Below, piece by piece: positions 15,834 to 25,987 of a stretch of 64,000 bases of DNA; the stretch's first letter is position 1; the number at the start of each line of letters is the position of its first letter. Made by a program: the position numbers and the translations under genes. The DNA comes from Serpula lacrymans var. lacrymans S7.9. Taxonomy: Eukaryota; Basidiomycota; Agaricomycetes; Boletales; Serpulaceae. Below the pieces are notes generated by a model, which was given only the letters and a program-made list of their open reading frames with translations, had not been told where the DNA came from and did not search any database. Location: assembly GCF_000218685.1 (NCBI RefSeq), contig NW_006763295.1, forward strand, positions 2,492,882-2,556,881, read 5' to 3'.

Positions 15834-16479
15834 AGGGATCGTTGGTATTTTTGCTTGTCCTCGTTGGACGATGATGATTAATGCTGGCGATGATGATTTC
15901 CTTTTCTTTGGCATTTTGTTACACGTAGTAATACAACACCGGGAGTTGTTTCGAATAGAAAGTGTAGAGAATACTAACTACCATTTGCAATCTTAGTCAT
16001 TTGTAGTAGAGGCAAGGTCTTGTAAGATTTCACAAACAGGTGAGGGTTCAAAGAGCGATCTGAAATTATTGATGAAAGTTTCAGCATATTCGTCGACACA
16101 CTGTTTGTATGAATGTTACTTGGTCTTAGTAGCAAGGGTAGCGAAAGATTCCAGAATTGGCTCTGTTATCGAGACTCCGAGTTGTATCAAAACATATTCC
16201 AGCGCTTTTAGTAAAATCTGGTGTTGATATTCATACGGACGTAACGTCGACGTGGAGGGTCACAAAACCTTTGACGAGACTAAAGCTCAGGCTACATCAC
16301 CGTTGCTTGTAGCCAGCTCTACTTCAATCAAAACACTATCATCTCCCTAGCTCGACAGGTAGACTAGCGAATGAACGTCATCAACAAGAGTCTCAGCCGC
16401 TGTTCAACAGAAACATCCGAGTCTGAGTCCACTGAGGACCCCCGCGTATTGGCTTGGATGTGGTATCCATGGCCACTGG
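15834..16479. other. Intergenic region downstream of the Hsp110 gene
   Basis: No coding sequence that I can support. It marks the transition from gene space to the repeat-rich island. Confidence 0.5.
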
Positions 16480-16600
16480 GCGGACGGAAACCACCCTAAA
16501 AATGGCCCGATGTTGGATCCCTATGCTGACGGAAAGGCCAAAAATCTGGCAAATGTCCGATCCTGGGTGGCGGACGTTGGTAGCAATGTCTGATCAGACC
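16480..16600. repeat. Degenerate 45-base tandem repeat, about 2.7 units
   Basis: Units begin at 16480 (GCGGACGGAAACC), 16525 (GCTGACGGAAAGG) and 16570 (GCGGACGTTGG), each ending in a CCGAT- or TCC-like segment. A related array with a 40-base period lies at 17211-17360. Confidence 0.6.
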
Positions 16601-16609
16601 TTTGGATGA

Positions 16610-17104
16610 ATGAGGCTTCGACGGCATGTGGGCTCATGTGGGTTGTTGATCTCACCTACCGCTGGCAAGCCCCCAGTCAACCACGCACATCGAGTGCACA
16701 TTGTCATATGTGGTGTGCGTACTTTCACAGCAACACTTTTTGCGCTGTGCCACGATGTTGCCAAACACCAGTGCCAAGCGACAGACACTTTTCTCACTGT
16801 CTTGCAACTCGATATTGTAGCCCTGAACACTAGGTATGTTTGTGCTCACCATTTGTTCCATAGAAACGAACAATGTCCACCTTTTCACCTTAGTCACACT
16901 CTGTCCCTTCTCTACAGGTATTATGTAGGCATTGTGCCACAGGATTCACGCTGTTCATGCCGCTGTACAGCATCTTATCAAGGCCCACCGTGGGGGAGGG
17001 CTGGTGTTCACAGATGCATTGCCAAACGGCGCCGATGATGCAGAAGATTTGGGGGCAGAGGGCGTTGACGGCGAAGAGGATACCTTCAGCAGTGACGAAG
17101 ATAC
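16610..17104 (+). pseudogene. Possible degenerate gene or transposon remnant with acidic C-terminus
   Basis: An open frame at 16610-16830 contains a plausible exon (TATLFALCHDVAKHQCQATD) followed by a GTATGT donor. After an acceptor near 16918, a second frame reads HRIHAVHAAVQHLIKAHRGG and ends in an acidic tail (EGVDGEEDTFSSDEDT) with a stop. No start codon or family can be assigned. It is bracketed by two arrays of related short tandem repeats, as if the block were one unit. It may be the 3' remnant of a mobile-element gene. Confidence 0.3.
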
Positions 17105-17210
17105 CTGATTGGCATCCTTTTTTTACTTTTTATTGACTACTAATGCATATACCTCCCTTTGTACACTAGCCATACTATAGCATTCTACTTACTGTCCTCT
17201 CTCTGTTTGT

Positions 17211-17360
17211 GCGGATGGATCCCTCACAATCTGAGGTCATATCCTGCTGTGCAGACAGATCCCTTATGATCCAAAGTTGTATCCTGCCAGGCGGACAAGG
17301 TGCTCGTGAATTGAGGTAGTATCCTTTTGGCGGATGGATGGCAGGGCAAAAATTGAGGTC
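17211..17360. repeat. Degenerate 40-base tandem repeat, four units
   Basis: Units start at 17211 (GCGGATGGATCCC), 17251 (GCAGACAGATCCC), 17291 (GCGGACAAGG) and 17330 (GCGGATGGATGG). Each contains a (T/A)GAGGT- or AAGTTGTATCCT-like second half. The unit start resembles that of the array at 16480-16600. Confidence 0.65.
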
Positions 17361-18325
17361 CGATGTTGATGATGAGAACTGTTGTTAGAAAACCACACAC
17401 AAAACAAACTAACACACAATCCTCCCAGATTCCACGGAACTTGTTTATGGGTTTTGCCTCCTAGAACAGTGGGTGCTCTGGTTGTTCGTGGGGTGGTATG
17501 TATGACGATCCTTCAAAGTAAAACCCAGAGATGTATGGGTGTGGGTTTTGAGGAGGAGGGATAGTTGAACTATAGAAGATAGGGGCTTTTTGAGACGAAT
17601 ATAGGATGAGCACTACCTTGCTAATCTTAGCACAAGGTAGGTTTGAGAACAACAAGGATGACGAGGTGACAAGGTTCCCAGTGATAGCAGGCTCCTGACG
17701 CACAAACTGTAGTGCTCAGAAGGACTCTAATCAAAAGAGATAAGAATGACTTCAAAAGTGGGAAGTGACGATGACAGCAGTTAACAGTGGTAGCAGTGGG
17801 AAGTGTTGTGACCACACTGGATCACAAGCAGCAGAGTAGTGAACTTGAAATTAGAGAAGAAGTCTGGAATTTAGTTCTTTTTTCTTTTACAAGGTAAAAT
17901 ACAGGGGTTTATATAGTGAAAGAAAAGTAGGCTATGCACAGTATAGCTGTGCAAAAAGAATGAGAAAGAACATGAAGGAAGGAATGTATGCTGACGAATC
18001 CTGCGTAGGTAGTACAGGATAAGATTGTCAAAAAAGGAAAAGAAAGAGATAGAACAATGAATGCTGTGAGTAATGTCACAGGTTTGTACAGCCATAAAGT
18101 AAAGTCCAATAGCAAAAAGAGAGCAGGAAAATCATGATGTCATGGGAAGATGCAGTAAAAAAAGGGCAAGGCAAAACACTATCAGTATCAACACAGTTCC
18201 TTTATTGTCAGTCAGGCATTCTAAAAAAATATGTGTCCATAAAAATGATTCAAAAATCAAAAATAATCGCACTGTAAATGAATGTTCTGCTGAAGAAAAA
18301 GAAACTGGAGCCACCGGTCCACCAC
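17361..18325. other. Non-coding, repeat-island DNA
   Basis: No supported gene. On the minus strand, CACTATATAAACCCCTG (about 17903-17919) looks like a TATA-containing promoter or LTR fragment, but I could not find matching ends or a target-site duplication. Confidence 0.4.
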
Positions 18326-19063
18326 CTAGTCCAAATCCGACAGTTCCATGGCCTTACCAATGGACTGGTTGTGTTGGACCACCTGATCAAACGAGGGAGG
18401 GAGAGGAGTAGTTCCAATTTGGAACAAGTGAGTCCCAGGCAGCGTGTGGTAGGTGTAGCTGTAGCGAAGACGATGGACAAAATATAAGTGTACCCAAGTG
18501 AATGGGACAGCAATGAACATGGGCAACGCAAGGGGATGAACCTTCTCCAGCTCAAAAATTACCCACCCACGCTCCAACCAGGCAAGACGAGCGACCGATG
18601 TTTTGATAGTATATGATGGTAGATCGACGTCATAAAGATGGACCTGTTGCCCTATTTGAACCGGCCGCCGGGGCTTTGCTGATATCAGCAGTGGCACGTG
18701 GTAGTCAACGGATCGGCAACGGAAGTGGATAGGAAGTGGTGACATCAGAAATGGTGGGGGTGCAAATAAAATGAGGAGGAGGAGGGTGGAGGTGACGGAA
18801 AAGTGGATTAGAATGGGGATCCAGAAACAACCGTCAGGTGAGAATAAAAAGGAGAGGAAGGGGCCCATGGTGGGGCTAGGCAAAGGAAGGGGAGTAAGGG
18901 AAACGACAAAAGCGAGGGCGCAATGCAATGTGTAGCCAGTGGCGACGCGAAAATTTGCCAAAATGCCGAAATGCGGAAAGTACCGGATGGAAAAGCAAAG
19001 GTGAGCATGACTGGATTGCCTAATAGAGGTGGTGCTGATCAGCCACAAGTTCGAAAAGGGCAA
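18326..19063 (-). CDS. Uncharacterised open reading frame of 245 codons
   Basis: The longest open frame between the Hsp110 gene and gypsy-1. The N-terminal half is hydrophobic and proline-rich (FVVSLTPLPLPSPTMG, LLLLILFAPPPFLM). The C-terminal half is more ordinary (PVQIGQQVHLYDVDLPSY, LAWLERGWVIFELEKVHP). I recognise no domain. It lies in transposon-rich DNA and could be a decayed element gene, a real orphan, or chance. Confidence 0.25.
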   Translation of the reverse strand: MPFSNLWLISTTSIRQSSHAHLCFSIRYFPHFGILANFRVATGYTLHCALAFVVSLTPLPLPSPTMGPFLSFLFSPDGCFWIPILIHFSVTSTLLLLILFAPPPFLMSPLPIHFRCRSVDYHVPLLISAKPRRPVQIGQQVHLYDVDLPSYTIKTSVARLAWLERGWVIFELEKVHPLALPMFIAVPFTWVHLYFVHRLRYSYTYHTLPGTHLFQIGTTPLPPSFDQVVQHNQSIGKAMELSDLD

Positions 19064-19298
19064 TATTAATTACTATTCCACGTGGCACTGTGCCTGTGTG
19101 GCGCAAAGGCGAGTCTAATTGAATATTTGCTTTGTTATTGACACCTGTCCATGCTACCAATCAACTTTGGTGCATGACAGCGTGCAGAGTGCTACACTTT
19201 GGTGTCAATACAGCAAAAACATGAACACTATTCAAGCTCCGTTGATTGTCAGCAAGCTCAGCACTCAGCGAAAACTCTATGCTAATCACTATGCCTGC

Positions 19299-19680
19299 TG
19301 TCACGATTTGAATCAAAACCTGCAGTAGTTATATCCAATCACATGACAATCATGTGACAATAGACAAAGTAGTTAGTTATATCTAGTCACGTGACAATCA
19401 TGTGACAAAAAGACAAAGTAGTTAGCTACATCTAATCACGTGACAATCACGTGATAAAGGTCTAGACTATGATGCACAACATCAGTCAGCGCCTCATGGC
19501 TACTGCATGATTGTATTAGTCAACGCCTCATGGCTAACATTCAGAATGTATATATATTGACACCCATGTACATACTTTTCTCCAGTTGTTGATTACCTCT
19601 AAATACAGTGCTTGACGCTACTTGTTGATTCTTGAAACTTATACCTCCGTTAACTCGGCATAGGGTATAGGAATCTTACA
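19299..19680 (+). repeat. 5' LTR of gypsy-1
   Basis: 382 bases with TG...CA termini, matching 25243-25624 except at four positions. It contains a 48-49 base repeat with E-box-like sites, a TATA-like tract (19549-19558), and the predicted transcript start AGTTGTTGATT (19584-19594). Confidence 0.96.
19327..19460 (+). promoter_or_regulatory. Triplicated E-box module in the gypsy-1 LTR (candidate enhancer)
   Basis: Units start at 19327, 19375 and 19424. Each has two spaced CACGTG/CATGTG-type palindromes, as in TCACGTGACAATCACGTGA, followed (in units 1 and 2) by AGACAAAGTAGTT. CACGTG is the classical site of fungal bHLH factors. It is duplicated in the 3' LTR. Confidence 0.55.
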
Positions 19681-19681
19681 C

Positions 19682-19692
19682 AATCAACAACT
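19682..19692 (+). other. Self-primer binding site of gypsy-1
   Basis: AATCAACAACT, one base after the LTR end, is the exact 11-base reverse complement of AGTTGTTGATT at 19584-19594. That position lies about 30 bases downstream of a TATA-like tract, where the mRNA should start. This is the arrangement of Tf1/sushi self-priming elements. Confidence 0.75.
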
Positions 19693-20053
19693 GTAACAAG
19701 TACCGTCTATGAATGTAACAGCAGCTATCACCATCACCATCATTGTTGTTATCATCATCATCCTCACTTTACTCAAACACTTTTACCCAACTCACACACA
19801 ACCCATCATCCCACTAAATCACATCCCCACTCGCCCTAACACCATCTTATCATTCTTCCCAGCCAATGTTTCACCCACCACCTCCCAAGACTCCTTCTAT
19901 ACCATCCCCCTTTGAACTACCTTTATATCAATATAATTCCTTTGGTGTGGAACCATAGGAATTTTCTCGTTTTTACCTAGTTTCATTTTTGCTTTCCTCT
20001 GACCAGGCCGCGCATTTGCGTCCGCCAGTCGGGAGAAGAACCGAGAGCCTAAT

Positions 20054-20749
20054 TGTGAGGCAACGATAAACTATAACAAAAACTAAACCTATCTCCTTCT
20101 GCACTTGCAGGGAGTAAGGGTTCGATGAGCTTGAGGTCGACAGACGCTAGCAAATATAGCGAGTAGAGGACTTTGAGAGGTAAGCTTCAAAGGTTCTTGT
20201 TGAGGAGTAAAGCGGGTAAATTCAGTAATAGAAAACTAAGGAGCCATACATGAATAGGTACGGCTTTATATAGGGAACTGTCCGTTCCTCAGACCGAAAG
20301 GAGAATATACGAAAAGTGGTCTGAGGAATTAATCAACCAATAAGAAAAAGGGAGAGTAACTATTGTACGACTTCTGACTTGATTAATCAGCAGGTGAGAG
20401 ACTTGTACTAGTAATAGAGGATTGTCACGCGTGGTCAGGAACCGTATCCTCATGATGAGGTACGATTCTAGATAAGGCGTTATTAGTATTACCAGGCTTT
20501 ACTGGGGCTTGGAGCTGGTTGGCGAGATGCCTACTACCAGTCCCTACCCAGTGTGCTGGCTGGCTGGGAGCGATGCCCAGTCTCTGATCTGTGATATAAA
20601 GTGGTAACGATGGTTAAGAAAGCCTGTGAGGGCTATGAGAAGTAGAACGGCAAACGATACCTCTAGCCCTAGAGCCAGAGGCGTAATGGGAAAAGCGTTC
20701 GAGAACCAAGACATAGCGAAGATAAGGAAATAATAAAACGGTCCTTACA
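20054..20749 (-). mobile_element. Solo LTR of the gypsy-2 family, antisense inside gypsy-1
   Basis: The reverse complement runs from TGTAAGGACC to TTGCCTCACA and aligns along its whole length with the gypsy-2 3' LTR (45191-45867), at roughly 90% by eye. The 5-base duplication CTAAT flanks it (20049-20053 and 20750-20754), so it is a complete solo LTR formed by recombination after insertion into gypsy-1. Confidence 0.93.
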
Positions 20750-20963
20750 CTAATAAGCCGGTTATAACTGGACAACCGTTCGGACCCAGTTTTCCTACTA
20801 TAGCTTTTACATAAAATTCGTAAAATACAAAAATAGCACAGTACGTACATAGTCAGTGGTGAACAGAAGAGGATCACCTTGGCTCAAAGAGAAAAACGAT
20901 AGACTACTTGAGATCTTAGAAAGCGGTGTATAGATCCAGCTTATCACTGGGGAATTCCTTTCT

Positions 20964-22242
20964 ATGCTCAGTAGAGAATTCTACATCTGGATAGGAGAAC
21001 AACATGTTTATACCAGAGACTACATCTTCAAGGGACAATTCCCTCTACCAGAAATCACACCCATCAGAAATCCCTCCCCTGTAATCAAACAAGAAACTCC
21101 CCTGCCACTACAACTCGAATTCAGAAATGTCCAACCTAGAATATTGAGATCGGCCAGAGCCATCCAACAGTACGGACGACGTGTTTACTCGGGAAATGAT
21201 GGACTCATTACCCCGAATAGACACTCCCCCGCCGAAAGAAGTATCACTAGAGGTGTATGTAAAACAAGAAGTAGAAAAGGCAATCAGACAAACACACCTT
21301 CTATACCAATCACAACTTGATGAGGCGCTAGAAGAAGTGAGCGTCTTAGAAAAAAGACTAAAGAAAGTAACACCACCCCCAGAAAGGGTGGAAAGAAGTA
21401 GGACAGCCCTAGAAAAGCCAGAGAACTTTTCAGGAGATAAGAAAAAGTACCGGGCTTTTAGAGAGTCCTTACTTTTACACTTTAAAGATGACACTGTCTA
21501 TTTCAAAGATGACAGAAAAAAGATAAGCTTTGTGCTATCTTTTATGAAAGAAGGAGAAGCCGCGGCCTTCCGAACCGACTGGCTGGTAAACAGAGTCGAC
21601 GCTCAACAATTAGGGCTCGACATCACACATACATACGGAAGTTGGCCATATTTCACCAACAAAATGGAAGAAAGGTTCAAGGACAGTTTTGAAAAAGAGA
21701 CTGCCAAGAACGAAATATTGACCCTGAAGCAGGGCAATGAAACCGCCCAAGCCTTTTTTGAAAGGTTTGAAGAAAAGAAAAGATGGGCGGGATATACAAA
21801 CAGAATAAACAAAGAGTTCTTAATCTTGCTATTAAGAAGAAACATGAACAAACCCCTAGTAGACAGGGTAATCTACGGGGGACACATTCCAAGAGACTAC
21901 CAGGAATGGAAGAAAGAACTCATATGAATCGATTATATTTGGAGAGAAAGAGAAAAAGAGAAGAAAGGTTCCGAAATTGGAAAAAGACCAAATTTGGAAC
22001 AAAGGAAAGAAGGAGAAAAGAAAAGAGATGGGACCGGCTATACCTATACCAGTAATGGAGAAAGAATGGAAGTGGATAAAGCAAAGTTCCGCACAGAAGG
22101 GCGATGTTACAGATGCGGCGAGAAAGGACATAGAAGCTTCGAGTGCAAAGACGCACAGAAGAAGAAGCCACAGTTTAATGTCCGAGAATTATTGGAGAAA
22201 ATGACGAAAGAGGAAAGAGAAAAACTCCTGGAGGGTTTTTAA
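20964..22242 (+). pseudogene. Gypsy-1 gag (retrotransposon capsid/nucleocapsid)
   Basis: The main open part (21181-21927) carries a typical retrotransposon Gag domain (EKPENFSGDKKKYRAFRESL, WPYFTNKMEERFKDSFEKET, ETAQAFFERFEEKKRWAGY). A TGA stop ends this frame. The next frame supplies a CCHC zinc knuckle, CYRCGEKGHRSFEC, at about 22104-22145. Upstream coding near 20964 is in another frame, so the gene is broken at least twice. Confidence 0.75.
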
Positions 22243-22289
22243 AAAGGCCAGCGGTACCGCATCAACCGGCTGCGCCTAAAAAAGACATT

Positions 22290-24830
22290 TTGAATCAATT
22301 CCTTCCTTTGACTGTGGAAACATGTAATTTACCAGATAGTAGCATTGACAATAAAATTACAAAAAACCCACAGACAAAGAAAGAGATAAGAAACGAAAAG
22401 GATGCAAAAAAGAAAACCGCAGTAGAAGCGGCGCATAGTGACGAGACATCTGCAGTTTCGACGGCGGGCAAATCACTAAAAAGTGCAGTGCTAACGGCGG
22501 ATGGTAAGATCCCTACACCCGATGCGGCAAACTCTACGGAGAAAAGCGCAGCAGAGACTGTAGAAGGGAGGTCAGGAACCCCTCCGAAACAAAACCTAGA
22601 CAAAAAAGAAGTTTGGACCCCAGAATGGGTAGTGGACAGACTTAGAGACCAAAAGGAAGAAAGATCTATTGGAATCCTAAGTGCCTGGACACATAAAAAG
22701 AGAACTAAAGAGGTAACCCGGGAAACGATAAAAGAAATCAACCAGTTACCGAAAGTAGAAGCAATACAAGCGGTCATAGAGATAGCCTCCCCTAAAAAGT
22801 ATATTAGGGGTACCCAAGGCAATCAAATGAACGTAAAGTGTAAGCTTACTACGTTGGACACTCTTAAAACAGAAATGGTCAAAGCATTATTGGACAGTGG
22901 ATGCACGGGGAGTTGTATCGATTCCTAATTTGTAAAAGACCAAAAATATGAGACAAGAAGAATACCCAGACCTATTCCAGTCTACAATGCAGATGGAACT
23001 CTTAACAAGAATGGAGCCATCAGCGAATTTGTAATACTATTCATGGAAATTGATGATCACGTCAAAAAGATACATTTGGCCGTAACCAATCTAGGTAATG
23101 GAAAAATGTTTCTAGGACATGAATGGCTAAACAAGCATAATCCAAAAATAGACTGGAAAAAGTCAAAGTTAACCTTTGAAAGATGTCCCGAAGAATGTAA
23201 AACGAGAATCCGAATCTCTGATCCAGAGGAAGATCCGGAAACATACTTTGAAGAACTTGAAGTAGGGGAGAGGATGATACAAGTAAATCTCCAAAATTTC
23301 AAAGATGCCACAATCGATGACCAATATTACCATATTAGGGCTCAAGGCACAATGGCACAGAAACTGGCCGAAGCTGCAGGCAAAGATCGAAAAGAAGGCG
23401 GATTTGAAAAAATAGTACCAAAACATCTTCATCAATACAAAGACGTATTTGATAAAAAAGAGTTTGATGTACTACCGGAGAGAAGACAATGGGACCACGC
23501 AATCAAATTAATACCAGGAGATCATTCTCTAGATTGCAAAATTTACCCATTGGCACGAGGAGAACAAGAAGAATTAGATGCATTCTTAAAAGAAACCTGG
23601 AATCGGGACGAATAAGACCATCCAAATCCCCATTCGCATCACCCTTCTTCTTCATAAAAAAGAAAGATGGAAAACTGAGACCGGTTCAAGATTATCGAAA
23701 GTTAAACGATATCACTATCAAAAATAGATATCCACTCCCGCTGATTGGAGAACTGGTCGATAAGTTGAGTGGAGCAAAATACTTCACAAAACTAGATGTG
23801 AGATGGGGATATAATAATATCTGAATGAGAGAAGGAGACGGACAAAAAGCAGCGTTCAGAACAAATCGGGGATTATTCAAACTGTTAGTAATGTTCTTTG
23901 GACTAACTAACTCCCCGGCCACGTTCCAAACAATGATGAACACACTTTTCAAAGAATTGATAGATGAAGGACTCGTAATCATATATCTGGACGATATTAT
24001 GATATTCACAAAGGATATAAAAACACACAGAGCAACGACACAACGAGTGTTAGAAATCCTAAAGAAGAACCATCTCTATCTCAAACCGGAGAAATGCAAT
24101 TTCGAACAAACAGAAGTAGAATATCTGGGACTGATCATCTCAGAAAATGAGATTCGCATGGATCCGGTAAAAGTAGAAGGAATTAGCAAATGGCCAGAAT
24201 GCAAAAATAAAAAAGACATACAGGCATTCTTGGGCTTTGTAAATTTCTATAGGAGATTCATAGAAGGCTTTGGGGAAGTAGCCAAACCATTGACCAAGTT
24301 AACGGGAAAAGAGGACTTCATTTGGGGAAATGAACAATGCGAAGCATATGACACACTAAAAAAATGCATAGCTTCAGCCCCTGTGTTAGCCCTCCCAATA
24401 CCACATGGTCAATATAAAGTAGAAGCAGATAGTAGTGACTCTGCAATGGGAGCTGTCTTATCACAGAAACAAAAAGATGACTGGAAGCTGATTGCATACC
24501 TCTCTAAAGCGTTAAACCCTACAGAACGCAATTACGAGATTTATGACAAAGAACTTCTCACCATCATGACAGCACTTGATGAATGGAGACACTATTAAAT
24601 AGATGCGGAAGAAGAATTTGAGATATGGACGGATCATCAAAATCTGCTATATTTCAAAGAACCAAGAAAGTTGAATAGACGACAGGCACGATGGATGACT
24701 GAGTTGAGTCAATATCACTTCACGATACACCATATGCCTGGAAGAAAACACATAAAAGCAGACCTGCTCTCAAGACAATCAGATCATGATAAAGGAGGGA
24801 ACAATAATGAGGACATTGTACTACTAGATG
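22290..24830 (+). pseudogene. Gypsy-1 pol: protease, reverse transcriptase and RNase H
   Basis: Protease motif LLDSGCTGSCID sits just before a TAA stop at 22926-22928. RT motifs follow: [50 protein letters not shown] and FLGFVNFYRRFI. RNase H shows VEADSSDSAMGAVLSQ, YDKELLTIM and IWTDHQN, with the coding line leaving phase near 23600 and stops at 23822-23824 and 24596-24598. After the RNase H region, the coding line jumps straight to the chromodomain; the HHCC zinc finger and DDE integrase core are missing. Confidence 0.88.
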
Positions 24831-24914
24831 AGAAACTCTTTGTACGAATGACCCTTTCACCAAAACAAAGAACCACAATTCCCCTCTCAAGGGAAACCCA
24901 AACTGATACCACCG

Positions 24915-25217
24915 GTGATAGTGGATGGACGAGAGGAATACAAAGTCGAAGAAGTTTTAGATTCACGTCTCAAAAGAGGAAAATTGGAATATCTAGTACA
25001 TTGGAAAAACTATCCAAAAGAGGAATGCACATGGGAACCCGAACAACACCTAACCAATTCACCAGACAAGGTGAAAACATTCCATGATAAAAATCCTAAT
25101 GCACCTCGACGAATACGATTTCAACTACATTTCCAACCTTTCGAAAACTTTACTACGACAAGAGTACGAAAACAATTATTTAATTGGGAAAACGGGAAAT
25201 ATGACCCTCACTTTTGA
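24915..25217 (+). pseudogene. Gypsy-1 C-terminal chromodomain fragment
   Basis: Open frame containing YKVEEVLDSRLKRGKLEYLV, HWKNYPKEECTWEPEQHL and PNAPRRI. The aromatic cage pattern (Y, W, W) is that of integrase chromodomains that guide chromoviruses to heterochromatin. It is separated from any integrase core by deletion. Confidence 0.85.
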
Positions 25218-25229
25218 GACAAAAGTCTT

Positions 25230-25239
25230 AAAGAGGGGG
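25230..25239 (+). other. Polypurine tract of gypsy-1
   Basis: AAAGAGGGGG lies three bases before the 3' LTR, the expected position for the plus-strand primer. Confidence 0.8.
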
Positions 25240-25242
25240 TAA

Positions 25243-25624
25243 TGTCACGATTTGAATCAAAACCCGCAGTAGTTATATCCAATCACATGACAATCATGTG
25301 ACAATAGACAAAGTAGTTAGTTATATCTAGTCACGTGACAATCATGTGACAAAAAGACAAAGTAGTTAGCTACATCTAATCACGTGACAATCACGTGATA
25401 AAGGTCTAGACTATGATGCACAACATCAGTCAGCGCCTCATGGCTACTGCATGATTGTATTAGTCAACGCCTCATGGCTAACATTCAGAATGTATATATA
25501 TTGACACCCATGTACATACTTTTCTCCAGTTGTTGATTACCTCTAAATACAGTGCTTGATGCTACTTGTTGATTCTTGAAAATCATACCTCCGTTAACTC
25601 GGCATAGGGTATAGGAATCTTACA
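25243..25624 (+). repeat. 3' LTR of gypsy-1
   Basis: 382 bases, same ends as the 5' LTR, followed by the CCTGC target duplication at 25625-25629. Confidence 0.96.
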
Positions 25625-25649
25625 CCTGCCTCATGTTGGGTCAGATGAA

Positions 25650-25987
25650 ACTGACCATTCGCACCGGCGTACCTCATCCAGGAGGTCACGTCCTTCTGCC
25701 TGGGCAGCCTGGACGCTGTCCGAGTGTACACCTATGGCCTTGATGTTCAAGTTGACCACCTCAGCCGCCTGTTCTGTTTGGTAAGCCCGATGACTTGTCC
25801 TGGTTCAGCGACTCACCCGAGTATTTCCCAAGGCAACGAGAGGGGTTACAATCAGTATAACTGGTGTTGTCGCAAAGTCCTCAACTCCATGTACCGGATC
25901 TGTGATCAATTCTTGAATTAACAGTAGCAGGCCATAGAAGACAGCCGTTTTGCCGCCTCCTGAGCTCGTCGTTCTTGTGAAAGCCAT
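25650..25987 (-). pseudogene. Relic of a RecQ/DEAD-like superfamily 2 helicase
   Basis: On the minus strand, SSGGGKTAVFYGLLLLI resembles a Walker A motif I, and VILIVTPLVALGNTR resembles motif Ia. After a GTGAGT donor and an acceptor near 25769, the line continues AAEVVNLNIKAIGVHSDS and ends near DEVRRCEWSV. Only this N-terminal part remains; gypsy-1 starts about 25 bases beyond it. Such helicase fragments are common in Agaricomycete repeats, so this may itself be part of a mobile-element gene. Confidence 0.6.

Larger units (their letters stand above)
19299..25624 (+). mobile_element. Gypsy-1: Ty3/gypsy chromovirus LTR retrotransposon, defective
   Basis: Two 382-base LTRs (TGTCAC...TTACA) flank the element. 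The 5-base target duplication CCTGC is at 19294-19298 and 25625-25629. Gene order is gag, protease, reverse transcriptase, RNase H and chromodomain; the integrase core is absent. The frame is broken by stops ending at 21927, 22928, 23824 and 24598 and by a frameshift near 23600. The LTRs differ at four of 382 positions, suggesting fairly recent insertion. An antisense solo LTR of another family sits in its leader. It cannot encode its own integration functions. Confidence 0.95.

Noticed and set aside
17361..18130. Minus-strand solo LTR with TATAAA
   Set aside because: A TATA-like site is present, but no TG...CA ends with matching duplications could be located.
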